This document shows, one piece after another, positions 10,756-19,652 of a stretch of DNA of 64,000 bases. The notes beneath the pieces were generated by a model. The model was not told the DNA's origin, did not search any database, and worked only from the letters and a program-made list of their open reading frames with translations. The DNA lies in assembly GCF_003367235.1 (NCBI RefSeq), contig NZ_QRGP01000001.1, forward strand, positions 372,001 to 436,000, written 5' to 3'. A program made the position numbers and the translations under genes. Every line of letters starts with the position of its first letter. Within the stretch, counting starts at the first letter, position 1. The DNA comes from Sphingorhabdus pulchriflava. Lineage in GTDB: Bacteria; Pseudomonadota; Alphaproteobacteria; Sphingomonadales; Sphingomonadaceae.

Positions 10756-12233
10756 TGCTTCAAATCCTGTATCATCAATTCGGCGGTGGCCTTGGCACTG
10801 CCCACTACACCCGGAATACCAGCCCCCGGATGCGTCCCTGCGCCGACAAAGTAAAGATTGGAAAGCACATCGTCGCGGTTGTGCACGCGGAACCATGCGC
10901 TTTGGGTCAAGATCGGCTCGAGGCTGAAGGCGCTGCCCAGATGCGCGTTGAGGTCGGTGCCGAAATCGGCTGGGGTGTAGTGGAATTTGGTGACGATACG
11001 GTCGTGGATGTCTGGGATCAAGCGGCGGCCCACTTCGTCGAGAATGCGCTTTTCAAAGACCGGCCCCATTTCTTCCCAATCGATCGGCAGCTTGCCCTGA
11101 TGCGCGACTGGCGCGAGCGCATAGAAGGTCGAGCAGCCCTCGGGCGCCATCGACGGATCACTGACCGTCGGGTGATGCAGATAGAGCGAGAAATCCTGCG
11201 GTAGAACGCCATGGGTGTAGATGTCGTCGAGCAGCCCTTTGTAGCGCGGCCCGAACAGGATCATGTGGTGCGGGATGCCGGGCCATGTGCCCTTGATGCC
11301 GAAATGGACGACGAACAGGCTGGGTGAGAATTTCTTGCGTGACAGGCTCGCCGCTGCCTTGGTCCCGCGTGGATGGTGGCCGAGCAGGTCGCGGTAACTG
11401 TGCATGATGTCGCCATTGGTGGCGACGGCATCGCACTCCACGCGAAAACCGGACTGTGTAACGATCCCCGTGGTACGCTCGCCTTGCGTTTCGATCCGTT
11501 CGACGGGATCTCCCAATATCAATGTGCCGCCGATGCGCTCGAACTGTGTCACCATTGCTGCGATCAGCCGGTTGGTGCCACCCTTCGCGAACCACACGCC
11601 GCCGTCCTTCTCCAGCTTGTGGATCAATGCATAAATCGCACTGGTCTTCATCGGATTTCCGCCGACCAGCAAGGTGTGAAAAGACAGCGCCTCGCGCAGC
11701 TTCTCATTCTTCACAAAGGAAGAAACCATCGAATAGACGCTGCGCCATGCCTGATATTTGGCGAGCGCGGGTGCCGCCTTGATCATCGAGGCGAAATCGA
11801 GAAACGCCTTGGTGCCGAGTTTGACATAGCCTTCGTCATGCACACCAGCGCTATATTCAAGGAACTTCGCATAGCCTGCGACATCCTCGGGATTCAGCTT
11901 TTCGATTTCGGCGCGCAGCTTGGCGTCATCGTTCGAATAATCGAAATTGGTGCCGTCTGCCCAGTTGAGCCGGTAAAAAGGCATGACGGGCATCAGTTCG
12001 ACATCGTCGGCCATGTCATGCCCGGTCAACGCCCAGAGCTGGGTCAGGCAGGGCGGATCGGTGATGACCGTCGGGCCGCCATCGAAGATGAAGCCGTCAC
12101 GCTCCCAATAATAAGCCCGCCCACCTGGCTTGTCGCGAGCCTCGATGATGGTCGTTTTGATTCCCGCCGCCTGCAAACGGATGGCGAGCGCCAGTCCGCC
12201 GAAGCCCGAACCGATGACAACGGCTGATTTCAT
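10752..12233 (-). CDS. crtI: Phytoene desaturase
   Basis: A 493-residue CrtI-type FAD-dependent desaturase that introduces double bonds in phytoene to give lycopene. The N-terminal dinucleotide fold AVVIGSGFGGLALAIRL and the following PGGRAY are present, as is the C-terminal FVGAGTHPGAGIPGV signature. Length is typical. Its ATG overlaps the crtY stop and its own stop overlaps the TTG start of the LOG gene, so crtY-crtI-LOG-crtB is one tightly coupled transcript. Confidence 0.95.
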   Translation of the reverse strand: MKSAVVIGSGFGGLALAIRLQAAGIKTTIIEARDKPGGRAYYWERDGFIFDGGPTVITDPPCLTQLWALTGHDMADDVELMPVMPFYRLNWADGTNFDYSNDDAKLRAEIEKLNPEDVAGYAKFLEYSAGVHDEGYVKLGTKAFLDFASMIKAAPALAKYQAWRSVYSMVSSFVKNEKLREALSFHTLLVGGNPMKTSAIYALIHKLEKDGGVWFAKGGTNRLIAAMVTQFERIGGTLILGDPVERIETQGERTTGIVTQSGFRVECDAVATNGDIMHSYRDLLGHHPRGTKAAASLSRKKFSPSLFVVHFGIKGTWPGIPHHMILFGPRYKGLLDDIYTHGVLPQDFSLYLHHPTVSDPSMAPEGCSTFYALAPVAHQGKLPIDWEEMGPVFEKRILDEVGRRLIPDIHDRIVTKFHYTPADFGTDLNAHLGSAFSLEPILTQSAWFRVHNRDDVLSNLYFVGAGTHPGAGIPGVVGSAKATAELMIQDLKH

Positions 12234-13411
12234 CTTTTTTTCTTCCGTGCCCGAATTGCTTGTAACGCCTTACCGATGGGGACCGGGGGTTTACCAGAGA
12301 GAATGCGCGCTTTGTCGCCGCTTGTGCTTTGCCCGGCATAGAAGCGTTCGATCAATCCGGGCTTAAGCCTGTAGAAGCGTTCGAGTATCTTGTACCGCTC
12401 GCTGGGTTCCGATGCGCGAAAGAGCATCCGGTTGAGAATGCGATAGAAATTGCCGCTCTTCCAATGCTCCTGCGCGCGCTGCCGCATCAGCATGTTCAAT
12501 CGGTCGCCGTCGTAATCGGGAAGCTCTGAAATATAGATCGCATTACGCACAGCATCGGGCAGCGAGTAGCTGGTGACCGGGTGGAGGAACGCGCCGCGCG
12601 CCCCGGCCTTGGCTGTCCGCCCGCTGCCGCTCGCCCAGTAATTTTCTAGGTCGCCGCCCATGACGACCGGCAACACGCCTGTTTCTTCGCGCAATACCCG
12701 TTCCACCTGCCAGCCCTTGCCATCGGCATAAGCGGCGATCCTTTGCGCCATGACGCGACGGTCCAGGTCTGGCTTGTCGCTATAATAAGTGTCCTCGACG
12801 AACACCTTATCCATGCCGAAAGGCAGGACATAGACGAAGCGATAGCCGTCATATTGTTCGACCGTAGCATCCATCACGATCGGCCGCGTCAGATCATGCG
12901 GTTCGGAAAGCTGCATCAACTGACCAGTGAATTTCTGCCAGCCGCAATCGAGATGATGATAGTCCGCCACCCCGCGCGCGTCGATGACGCCACCGGCATT
13001 TATGCGCTGCGCCCCATCGAGCACGACAAGTCGGGGGCTGACCGCCTTAACCGTGCGTCCGGCCAGCAGCGACGATGCCGGTAGATTATGCCGCAACAGC
13101 CAATCGAGCCGCTCGGACTCGATGGTGTAATAGATATTGTCGAGGCTGCGGCTATGCGCCGGGAAATGCACATCATAGCCCGACCAGCCATAGGTTACGA
13201 GCGGTGCGGTCAGCCAGCGGTGCTCGGGCGCGATGTCACTGGCGAAGAAACTCCAGATATGGTTGCCGCCGAAATGCTGCTCTTGCTCGACCAGCACGAT
13301 CTTGAGCTCGGGCCGCTGCCGCGCAACCGCGAGCGCGATCAGCCCACCGGCAAGGCCGCCGCCGACAACGGCAAGGTCGCATTTGATAGGGGTTGGGGCA
13401 GCCATGGGCAT
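12230..13411 (-). CDS. crtY: Lycopene beta-cyclase
   Basis: A 393-residue CrtY-type cyclase that forms beta-ionone rings to give beta-carotene. It has the FAD motif DLAVVGGGLAGGLIA (residues 12-26), the family motif FGGNHIWSFF and a late LHPVTSYSLPDAV. The start is placed at ATG 13411; Met3 (13405) is an alternative. The open frame extends further upstream but without homology. It is first in the carotenoid operon and divergent from the TonB-like gene at 13515, so the roughly 100-nt gap should hold both promoters. Confidence 0.92.
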   Translation of the reverse strand: MPMAAPTPIKCDLAVVGGGLAGGLIALAVARQRPELKIVLVEQEQHFGGNHIWSFFASDIAPEHRWLTAPLVTYGWSGYDVHFPAHSRSLDNIYYTIESERLDWLLRHNLPASSLLAGRTVKAVSPRLVVLDGAQRINAGGVIDARGVADYHHLDCGWQKFTGQLMQLSEPHDLTRPIVMDATVEQYDGYRFVYVLPFGMDKVFVEDTYYSDKPDLDRRVMAQRIAAYADGKGWQVERVLREETGVLPVVMGGDLENYWASGSGRTAKAGARGAFLHPVTSYSLPDAVRNAIYISELPDYDGDRLNMLMRQRAQEHWKSGNFYRILNRMLFRASEPSERYKILERFYRLKPGLIERFYAGQSTSGDKARILSGKPPVPIGKALQAIRARKKKR

Positions 13412-13514
13412 GTAGAAGGCCCTAGCGCAGCGGCGATGGTGTGCAAGAAGCTGTGACAAAGAAGTTGTGGAGATGTGCGCTGTCAAAGCGTGGACATCGT
13501 CGCCGCGCGGATTT

Positions 13515-14207
13515 ATGCATGCAGGCATGCAGTATGCTCTCCATCTTATCTGCTCGGCGATATTGCTGGTGCTGGCTTCATTCATGGGCGGTGCGCGACC
13601 GGCACAGGCCCAAACAGCCGCGGTTTCCGCCTATGCTGGCGAACAATGTGTCACATTCCGGCGGGAAGGTGATACCGCGTTTAGACTCGTCAATGACTGC
13701 GCAGAGCCTTTGTCCGTCGCGGTTTGCGCTGACTCCGTTGGGAGCGGAAATTGCGCCCGCGATATTGGCTGGCAGACTTTGACCGTGGCGGCACGCGCGG
13801 AACTGCCGGGCAGTTATGCGCCGCTGCAGTCGCTAAACATCCTAGCCTGCCGCGCACCCGCTGTTATCGTTATGAAGCCGGGTGGCGTGGGTAGTTGTGA
13901 TCCGACCGGAACCGCCAATTTACCGTTGCTTTTGGCCTCGTCGCTGAAAAATGCAGCATCCATCATCACATCTGCCGACTATCCGAACGGGGTTAAGGCA
14001 GAGGGAACGACCCGGTTCGAAATGGTCGTCGCCGCAGACGGACGCCCACAAAACTGCATGGTCACCGTTTCGTCGGGCAAGGAAGCGCTCGATAAAGCGA
14101 CCTGCAATGCCTTCATGAAACGCGCACGCTTCACACCTGCCAAGGGTCCAAACGGGTTTGCGTCCGCTGGCCGTTATCGCGGCAATGTGACCTGGAAGGA
14201 ACAATGA
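13515..14207 (+). CDS. TonB C-terminal domain protein, exported
   Basis: About 230 residues with a signal peptide ending ARPAQA-QTAA and a C-terminal TonB-like domain (VKAEGTTRFEMVVAADGRPQ through ARFTPAK). The middle region has several cysteines (CVTF, NDCAEP, CADS, CARD). It lacks the Pro-rich periplasmic spacer of classical TonB, so it is more likely a soluble or anchored TonB-domain protein than the energy transducer. The start could be ATG 13515, ATG 13527 or GTG 13467. It overlaps the next gene by ATGA. Confidence 0.7.
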   Translation: MHAGMQYALHLICSAILLVLASFMGGARPAQAQTAAVSAYAGEQCVTFRREGDTAFRLVNDCAEPLSVAVCADSVGSGNCARDIGWQTLTVAARAELPGSYAPLQSLNILACRAPAVIVMKPGGVGSCDPTGTANLPLLLASSLKNAASIITSADYPNGVKAEGTTRFEMVVAADGRPQNCMVTVSSGKEALDKATCNAFMKRARFTPAKGPNGFASAGRYRGNVTWKEQ

Positions 14208-14950
14208 CACTAGCGATTGCGGCTATCGGTTCCGCGCTTGCTATGACGCTGATTGTCGGTGTCCGCTATCTGGCAACCAGCGGTTTTTTCGCATGGTTAA
14301 CGGGACAGGTCCGTCCAGGGCTTTATGCGAAGCTCGGCCCGCAAATGAAGCGGGAGGTTTACTGGTCCTTGCTGTCCGCCGGGATATATGGCGTTCCGGC
14401 TGGTATCGTCGCCTGGGGCTGGCAGAACCGGGGCTGGACGCAGATCTACACCGATTTTGGCGACTATCCGCTCTGGTATCTTCCGCTGTCGGTTTTCCTG
14501 TTCCTCGCCGCGCATGACACCTGGTTCTACTGGACGCACCGCTGGATGCACTGGCCGAGGCTGTTTCGGGTCGCGCATGCCGTGCATCACGAAAGCCGCC
14601 CACCGACTGCCTGGGCCGCGATGAGTTTCCATCCTTGGGAAGCAGTGACAGGCGCTGTTGTTATCCCCGCGCTGGTTTTCGTGATCCCTATCCATGCCGG
14701 AGCCTTAGGGTTTGTGCTGTTCGTAATGACGCTGATGGGCATCACCAACCATATGGGCTGGGAACTATTCCCGCGCAGTCTTGTTAATGGACCATTGGGT
14801 CGCTGGCTGATAACGGCGACGCATCATCAAAAGCATCACGATGCGTATAAGGGAAATTATGGGCTCTACTTCCGTTTCTGGGACCGTTTTTGCGGGACCG
14901 ATCTTGGCCTTGGCGATTTTGGCGGGGCAGGGCGCGGCAAAAGCAGCTGA
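14204..14950 (+). CDS. Sterol desaturase / fatty acid hydroxylase family protein (possible carotenoid hydroxylase)
   Basis: A 248-residue di-iron membrane hydroxylase with four or more membrane helices. The eight-histidine pattern is complete: H104-x7-H112-x3-H116, H125-x2-H128-H129, H183, and H207-H208-x2-H211-H212. Next to crtYIB it could hydroxylate beta-carotene rings, but it is longer than CrtZ and belongs to the wider sterol-desaturase group, so a lipid substrate is possible. Its last 92 nt overlap the next gene in another frame, across the conserved NYGLYFRFWDRFCGTD end. Confidence 0.85.
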   Translation: MTLAIAAIGSALAMTLIVGVRYLATSGFFAWLTGQVRPGLYAKLGPQMKREVYWSLLSAGIYGVPAGIVAWGWQNRGWTQIYTDFGDYPLWYLPLSVFLFLAAHDTWFYWTHRWMHWPRLFRVAHAVHHESRPPTAWAAMSFHPWEAVTGAVVIPALVFVIPIHAGALGFVLFVMTLMGITNHMGWELFPRSLVNGPLGRWLITATHHQKHHDAYKGNYGLYFRFWDRFCGTDLGLGDFGGAGRGKSS

Positions 14951-15320
14951 CGACGCGACACTGACCGTTTCCGTCACCGGATTGCGCAATCAAAAGGGTA
15001 ATGTGCTTGTCTGCCTGACGGCCAATGCAAAGGCCTTTCCCGATTGTTCGAAGGACCCGGCGGCGCACAAGCGCACGGTGCGGGCTTCGGCAGCCGGATC
15101 GATTAGCTTCTCTGGCTTGGCCGATGGCACCTATGCGCTGTCGCTGGTCCATGATGAAAATGCCAATGACAAGCTCGACACGACGCTCGCGATTCCGAAA
15201 GAGGGTTTCGGGTTCTCGCGCAATCCCAAGATCGCCTTTGGACCGCCCAAATTTGCTTCGGCGGCTTTCGCTCTAAAGGGCTCAGCGACGCAGACCGTTA
15301 AAATGAAATATATGCTCTAA
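14859..15320 (+). CDS. DUF2141 domain protein, secreted
   Basis: A 153-residue exported protein. Residues 1-29 form a signal peptide ending GQGAAKA-ADD, followed by a DUF2141 domain with LTVSVTGLRNQKGNVLVCL and GLADGTYALSLVHDENANDK. The ATG at 14859 has AAGGGA just upstream, inside the hydroxylase gene. No usable start lies after the hydroxylase stop at 14950, so the signal peptide must be encoded in the overlap. DUF2141 proteins often lie beside desaturase or carotenoid genes; their role is unknown. Confidence 0.85.
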   Translation: MGSTSVSGTVFAGPILALAILAGQGAAKAADDATLTVSVTGLRNQKGNVLVCLTANAKAFPDCSKDPAAHKRTVRASAAGSISFSGLADGTYALSLVHDENANDKLDTTLAIPKEGFGFSRNPKIAFGPPKFASAAFALKGSATQTVKMKYML

Positions 15321-15339
15321 CTTTCACTTTTTGATTTTG

Positions 15340-15364
15340 GTCAATTGCAACTTGCAACCGACCA
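15340..15364. promoter_or_regulatory. 25-bp imperfect palindrome, candidate operator
   Basis: GGTC, then TTGCAA-C-TTGCAA, then GACC, forms an inverted repeat broken only at one 2-nt position per side. It lies 33 nt before the BVMO start and is a good candidate operator for the BVMO-P450-rubredoxin operon. No regulator gene is adjacent. Confidence 0.45.
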
Positions 15365-15396
15365 GCAATTATCTCCCTCAGCAGAGGAGATAGAAG

Positions 15397-16908
15397 ATGC
15401 TGGATACACTGGAACGCAACGATTCGGATGGTGCCGCCGCGAATGCAGAACATTTTGATGTCCTGATCGCAGGTGCCGGGATTTCCGGGATAGGCTCAGC
15501 CTATCACTTGCAACAGCAATGTTCGGGCAAAAGCTATGTTGTCCTTGAGATGAAGGACACATTTGGCGGCACTTGGGAAACGCACAAATATCCCGGCGTC
15601 CGTTCCGACTCCGATCTGTACACCTTCGGCTATCGCTTCAAACCCTGGGTCGGTGCGCCGATTGCGAGCGCGGACGAAATCCTGAAATATATGGGCGAGG
15701 TGATTGAAGAGAACCATATCGGCCCGAACATCCGCTATGGCCATCGCATCACCGCTTGCAAATGGTCGAGCGCCGACAATCGCTGGACGATTGAGGCTAT
15801 CCGGCTCGCCGACGGATCTAAAGCGACGTTCACCTGCAACTTCCTCTGGATGTGCCAAGGCTATTACGACCATGAAAAGCCGTACATCCCTGATTGGGAA
15901 GGACTGAGCGACTACAAGGGGCAATTCGTCCATGCCCAGCTGTGGGACCCGAAAACCGACTATGCCGGCAAGCGCATTTTGGTAATCGGATCGGGCGCGA
16001 CTGCCGCCACCGTTGTCCCCGCCTTTGCCGAAAAGGCAGCGCATGTGACTATGCTGCAACGTTCCCCGACCTACTTCTTCTGCAGTGAAAACAAGAATGA
16101 ACTGGCTGACCGGTTGCGCGAAATCGGCATTGATGAGCCGACCATCCACCGCGTCGTGCGCGCGCAGATCATGTACGATCAGGACATGATGACCAAGCGT
16201 TGCCAGACCGAGCCGGAAGTGGTGTTCGAAGAATTGAAAGAGCTGGTCCGCGCCTTTACCGGCAAACCCGATTTCGAATTTGAACCGCATTTCACGCCCA
16301 AATATCGCGTGTGGCAACAGCGGCTGGCCTTCTGCCCCAATGGTGACGTGTTCCGTGCCGCCGTCGAGGGCAAGGTGACAGTGGTGACCGACACGATCGA
16401 CCGCTTCACTGAAAAGGGTGTGCGCACAAGTTCAGGCGAAGAAATCGAGGCCGATATCATCGTCGCCGCCACCGGTTTCCGCCTATCGGTCATGGGCGAC
16501 ATCCCATTCAGCGTTGATGGCAAGCCCGTCAACTGGAGCGACACCGTCACCTATCGCGGGATGATGTTCACCGGTGTTCCGAACATGGCGTGGGTGATGG
16601 GCTATTTCCGCGCCAGTTGGACATTGCGCGTCGATATGATGGGCGATTTTGTCTGCAATTTGCTCAACCATATGGACAAGGTCGGTGCCAAACGGGTCGA
16701 TGTGCAGTTGCGTCCGGAAGATGCAGGGATGCCACTGGCGCCTTGGATCGAAGAGGACAATTTCAATCCGGGCTATTTGATGCGCGGGCTCGATAAAATG
16801 CCCAGGCGCGGGGACAAACCCGAATGGCGGCACAACCAGGATTATTGGGCCGAAAAAGACCAGATCCCGGCAACCGACTTAACCGGCGCCGAATTCAAAT
16901 ATAGCTGA
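15397..16908 (+). CDS. Flavin-containing Baeyer-Villiger-type monooxygenase
   Basis: A 503-residue class B flavin monooxygenase. The FAD site GAGISG is at residues 26-31, followed by GGTWETHKYPGVRSDSD (58-73) typical of ketone-oxidising BVMOs, and a second Rossmann motif ILVIGSGATAATVVP for NADPH. BVMOs insert oxygen beside a carbonyl to make esters or lactones. GGAGATAG precedes the ATG. A P450 gene follows after 22 nt and a rubredoxin after that, which suggests hydroxylation followed by ring or chain cleavage of a hydrophobic substrate. The substrate cannot be named. Confidence 0.88.
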   Translation: MLDTLERNDSDGAAANAEHFDVLIAGAGISGIGSAYHLQQQCSGKSYVVLEMKDTFGGTWETHKYPGVRSDSDLYTFGYRFKPWVGAPIASADEILKYMGEVIEENHIGPNIRYGHRITACKWSSADNRWTIEAIRLADGSKATFTCNFLWMCQGYYDHEKPYIPDWEGLSDYKGQFVHAQLWDPKTDYAGKRILVIGSGATAATVVPAFAEKAAHVTMLQRSPTYFFCSENKNELADRLREIGIDEPTIHRVVRAQIMYDQDMMTKRCQTEPEVVFEELKELVRAFTGKPDFEFEPHFTPKYRVWQQRLAFCPNGDVFRAAVEGKVTVVTDTIDRFTEKGVRTSSGEEIEADIIVAATGFRLSVMGDIPFSVDGKPVNWSDTVTYRGMMFTGVPNMAWVMGYFRASWTLRVDMMGDFVCNLLNHMDKVGAKRVDVQLRPEDAGMPLAPWIEEDNFNPGYLMRGLDKMPRRGDKPEWRHNQDYWAEKDQIPATDLTGAEFKYS

Positions 16909-16930
16909 CACTCCGGACAGGACCAGAAAT

Positions 16931-18202
16931 ATGCAAATTCCAGCAAATCTCGCCCAGACCATTGTGGATTCGCGCGCTTATGCGGCGGGTGATCCGGTCG
17001 ATGAAGCGTTCCGTACTATCCGCGCCGAAATGCCGCTTGCGGTTGCCGAGCCGGAGGGGATGGAACCTTTCTGGGTGGTCAGCCGCCATGCCGATATCAT
17101 GACGGTCGAAAAGCAGCCGGACATTTTCCACAATGGCGACAAATCGACCTTCCTGACTTTGAAGGAAATGGAGCCGATGGTGCGCTTCATCACCGGGGGC
17201 GAACCCAATCTGGTGCGCAGCCTCGTCTCGCTTGACGGGCAGGAGCATAAGGATTTGCGCGCTGTCGTCTTTCCGTCGGTGACCCCCAAGGCGTTGCGCG
17301 GGCTGGAAGACGACATCCGCAAGATTGCCAAGACATTCGTCGCTGAAATGCTGGCTAAAGCGCCCGAATGCGATTTCGCAACCGACGTGGCATTCCTCTA
17401 TCCGCTGCGGGTTATCATGACGGTGCTGGGCGTTCCGCAAGAGGATGAGCCCTTCATGCTCAAACTGACACAGGAACTGTTCAGCAGCGCTGACCCGGAG
17501 CTCAACCGCGACCGGAAGGAAGTGAACCCCGCCGAGGCCCTCGATGGCCTGCGCCGGACGATGGAGGATCTGGAAGCCTATTTCGGCGTGATGACCGAGA
17601 AGTTCCGCGCAAATCCGACCGATCAGGTCAACAGCCTGATCGCCAATGCCAAGGTCAATGGCGAATATCTCAACCGCCGCCAGCTGATGGGCTATTATAT
17701 TATCGCCGCCACCGCCGGGCACGACACCACCTCAAACACCACGGCAGGTGCCATGTGGGCATTGGCCGAACGCCCGCTGCTGTTTGAACAGTTGAAGGCC
17801 GATCCAGGCAAGGTGAATGCGTTTGTCGAGGAATCGATCCGCTGGGTCGTTCCGGTGAAGCATTTCATGCGCAGCGCGACGCAGGATGCCGAAGTGTCGG
17901 GGCAGAAAATCAAGGCGGGGGACTGGATGATGCTGTCCTATCAATCGGCCAACCGCGACGAGGCGGTTTTCGACGACCCGTTCGACTATCGCATTGACCG
18001 TGAACCCAATCGCCAGATCGCCTTTGGCTATGGCGCGCATGTCTGTCTTGGCCAGCATCTTGCGCGCATGGAAATGCGGATACTGTGGGAAGAATTGTTC
18101 CCGCATTTGAAATCCATCGAACTGGCGGGCACGCCGCAACGGACGATTTCCAATTTCGTCTGCGGGCCAAAGCATGTGCCCATCCGCTTCACGCTGAACT
18201 GA
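16931..18202 (+). CDS. Cytochrome P450
   Basis: A 423-residue soluble bacterial P450. The oxygen-activating I-helix AGHDTTS, the K-helix ESIR and the heme loop [14 protein letters not shown] (axial Cys about residue 372) are all intact. It lies between a BVMO and a rubredoxin gene; the rubredoxin ATG follows the P450 stop after one base. No ferredoxin or ferredoxin reductase gene is nearby, so rubredoxin is the only linked redox protein. The family number cannot be given without a search. Confidence 0.95.
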   Translation: MQIPANLAQTIVDSRAYAAGDPVDEAFRTIRAEMPLAVAEPEGMEPFWVVSRHADIMTVEKQPDIFHNGDKSTFLTLKEMEPMVRFITGGEPNLVRSLVSLDGQEHKDLRAVVFPSVTPKALRGLEDDIRKIAKTFVAEMLAKAPECDFATDVAFLYPLRVIMTVLGVPQEDEPFMLKLTQELFSSADPELNRDRKEVNPAEALDGLRRTMEDLEAYFGVMTEKFRANPTDQVNSLIANAKVNGEYLNRRQLMGYYIIAATAGHDTTSNTTAGAMWALAERPLLFEQLKADPGKVNAFVEESIRWVVPVKHFMRSATQDAEVSGQKIKAGDWMMLSYQSANRDEAVFDDPFDYRIDREPNRQIAFGYGAHVCLGQHLARMEMRILWEELFPHLKSIELAGTPQRTISNFVCGPKHVPIRFTLN

Positions 18203-18203
18203 G

Positions 18204-18383
18204 ATGGCAGAGCCGTTCAAGCGCTACCGCTGCACCTATTGCGGGCAGGAATATGATGAGGCCGAGGGCTGGCCCGACGATGGCATCGCGCCCGGCACGC
18301 GCTGGGAAGATGTGCCCGATGACTGGTATTGCCCGACTTGTGGTGCGGAAAAAGCCGATTTCGAAATGGTCGAAATCGGCTGA
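18204..18383 (+). CDS. Rubredoxin
   Basis: A 59-residue protein with two iron-binding knuckles, C10-x2-C13 ([15 protein letters not shown]) and C43-x2-C46 ([13 protein letters not shown]), plus the conserved aromatic and Pro-rich centre of rubredoxins ([15 protein letters not shown]). It carries one Fe(Cys)4 site for one-electron transfer. The start is one base after the P450 stop, so it is co-translated with it. Rubredoxins of this type usually serve AlkB alkane hydroxylases, but no alkB lies in the window. It faces the Blh-type gene tail to tail 9 nt away. Confidence 0.95.
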   Translation: MAEPFKRYRCTYCGQEYDEAEGWPDDGIAPGTRWEDVPDDWYCPTCGAEKADFEMVEIG

Positions 18384-18392
18384 TTCCTGGGT

Positions 18393-19253
18393 TCAGATCG
18401 CGTTGACAGGTAGCTTGAAATAAACATGCCCGCCTGGTGAAGCGGGCGGCATGGCACCTGCGCGGATGTTGACCTGCAACGAGGGCAGGATCAGCAGCGG
18501 GGCCTCCAGCGTCTTGTCGCGGGCAGTTCGCATCGCAACGAATTCGGCTTCGCTGATGCCATCATGCGCGTGGATGTTGCCCGCCCTTTGTTCGGCCACC
18601 GTGGTTTCCCAGCGATACTCGTTGCGCCCGGCGGGCAGATAATCATGGCCGACGAAGACCCGGGTTTGCAGCGGCAGGGCAAGTATCTTGCGGATTGAGC
18701 GATAGAGTGTTGCCGCATCCCCACCCGGAAAATCGGCGCGAGCTGTGCCGTAATCGGGCATGAACAGCGTATCACCGACAAAGGCTGCATCGCCGATCAG
18801 ATAGGTTACGCAGGCGGGGGTGTGCCCCGGCGTGTGCATTACGGAGATGCCGAGGTTGCCGAGCGGCAAGCTTTCGCCTTCGCGCACCAGCCGGCCAAAG
18901 TCTCCTCCATCGGGTTTCATGTCGTCGGCTTCGAAAAGTGCGCCGAAAACCTGCTGCACATCGGTGATATGCGCCCCGATAACGATGGGCGCGCCGGTCT
19001 TTTCGTGAAGATAATGCGCCGCTGACAGGTGGTCGGCATGGGCGTGCGTTTCGAGCAGCCAGTCGAGCTTCAGGTCATGCTCATCGACATAACTTAGCAC
19101 CGCATCAGCCGACTGGGTCGAGGTGCGCCCGTTGCGCGGTGTGAAATCAAGAACGGGATCGATGATCGCTGCATTCTTCGTGGCGGGATCGTGCACGACA
19201 TAGCTGACCGTGAAAGTGGTGGGGTCAAAAAAACCTTGAACATGGGCGTTCAT
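18393..19253 (-). CDS. MBL-fold persulfide dioxygenase-like hydrolase (Blh/ETHE1 type)
   Basis: A 286-residue metallo-beta-lactamase-fold protein with THAHADH (H70, H72, D74, H75), MHTPGHTPACVTYLIGDAAFVGDTLF and a late VFVGHDY. ETHE1/Blh enzymes oxidise glutathione persulfide to sulfite. The ATG at 19253 has AAGGAG 7 nt upstream; the longer open frame is not needed. It is divergent from a BigR/SqrR-type repressor with rhodanese and TauE genes, the known alphaproteobacterial arrangement for sulfide detoxification. The shared 66-nt intergenic region holds a palindrome that may control both directions. Confidence 0.92.
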   Translation of the reverse strand: MNAHVQGFFDPTTFTVSYVVHDPATKNAAIIDPVLDFTPRNGRTSTQSADAVLSYVDEHDLKLDWLLETHAHADHLSAAHYLHEKTGAPIVIGAHITDVQQVFGALFEADDMKPDGGDFGRLVREGESLPLGNLGISVMHTPGHTPACVTYLIGDAAFVGDTLFMPDYGTARADFPGGDAATLYRSIRKILALPLQTRVFVGHDYLPAGRNEYRWETTVAEQRAGNIHAHDGISEAEFVAMRTARDKTLEAPLLILPSLQVNIRAGAMPPASPGGHVYFKLPVNAI

Positions 19254-19278
19254 GAGTCGTCTCCTTATGACCAATATA

Positions 19279-19292
19279 TTAGCACTTGCTAA
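19279..19292. promoter_or_regulatory. Candidate BigR/SqrR-type operator
   Basis: TTAGCA-CT-TGCTAA is an inverted repeat set in AT-rich sequence, midway between the divergent Blh and ArsR-type genes (26 nt from one start, 27 nt from the other). Its position and AT-rich context fit a BigR-type box that represses both transcripts until sulfide or persulfide oxidises the regulator. Confidence 0.6.
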
Positions 19293-19319
19293 ATTAGAAT
19301 CAATGCATATAATGAGGGC

Positions 19320-19652
19320 ATGTTCGATTTGGCTCGCTTTGACCTCGCATTGTTTGAGGAAAGTGCCGGACGCGCGGCTGCGCTGCTCCGGCTGCTTGGG
19401 AATGAAAAAAGGCTGATGGTGCTGTGCCAGCTCGCCGACGAGGAATTGTCGGTGAGCGAGATTCAGCGACGCGTTGGCCTTTCGCAGTCTGCTTTGTCTC
19501 AGCACCTTGCAATGCTGCGCGAGGAAGGCGTGGTTTCGACCCGCCGTGAGAGCCAGTCGATTTACTACCGCATCGCCGATCAAAGCGCGCTGCGGATCAT
19601 CGAAACCTTGGCGGAGCTCTATTGCCCGCCTGAAATGAGGAAATTGCCATGA
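19320..19652 (+). CDS. ArsR-family sulfide/persulfide-responsive repressor (BigR/SqrR type)
   Basis: A 110-residue winged-helix repressor. The DNA-reading helix is VGLSQSALSQHLAMLREEG (residues 52-70). Two cysteines, C36 and C102, are 66 residues apart, the same spacing as the persulfide-sensing pair in BigR (C42/C108) and SqrR (C41/C107). This supports a sensor that forms an intramolecular polysulfide link and leaves DNA. It overlaps the rhodanese gene by ATGA and is divergent from the Blh gene, which it probably controls. Confidence 0.9.
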   Translation: MFDLARFDLALFEESAGRAAALLRLLGNEKRLMVLCQLADEELSVSEIQRRVGLSQSALSQHLAMLREEGVVSTRRESQSIYYRIADQSALRIIETLAELYCPPEMRKLP

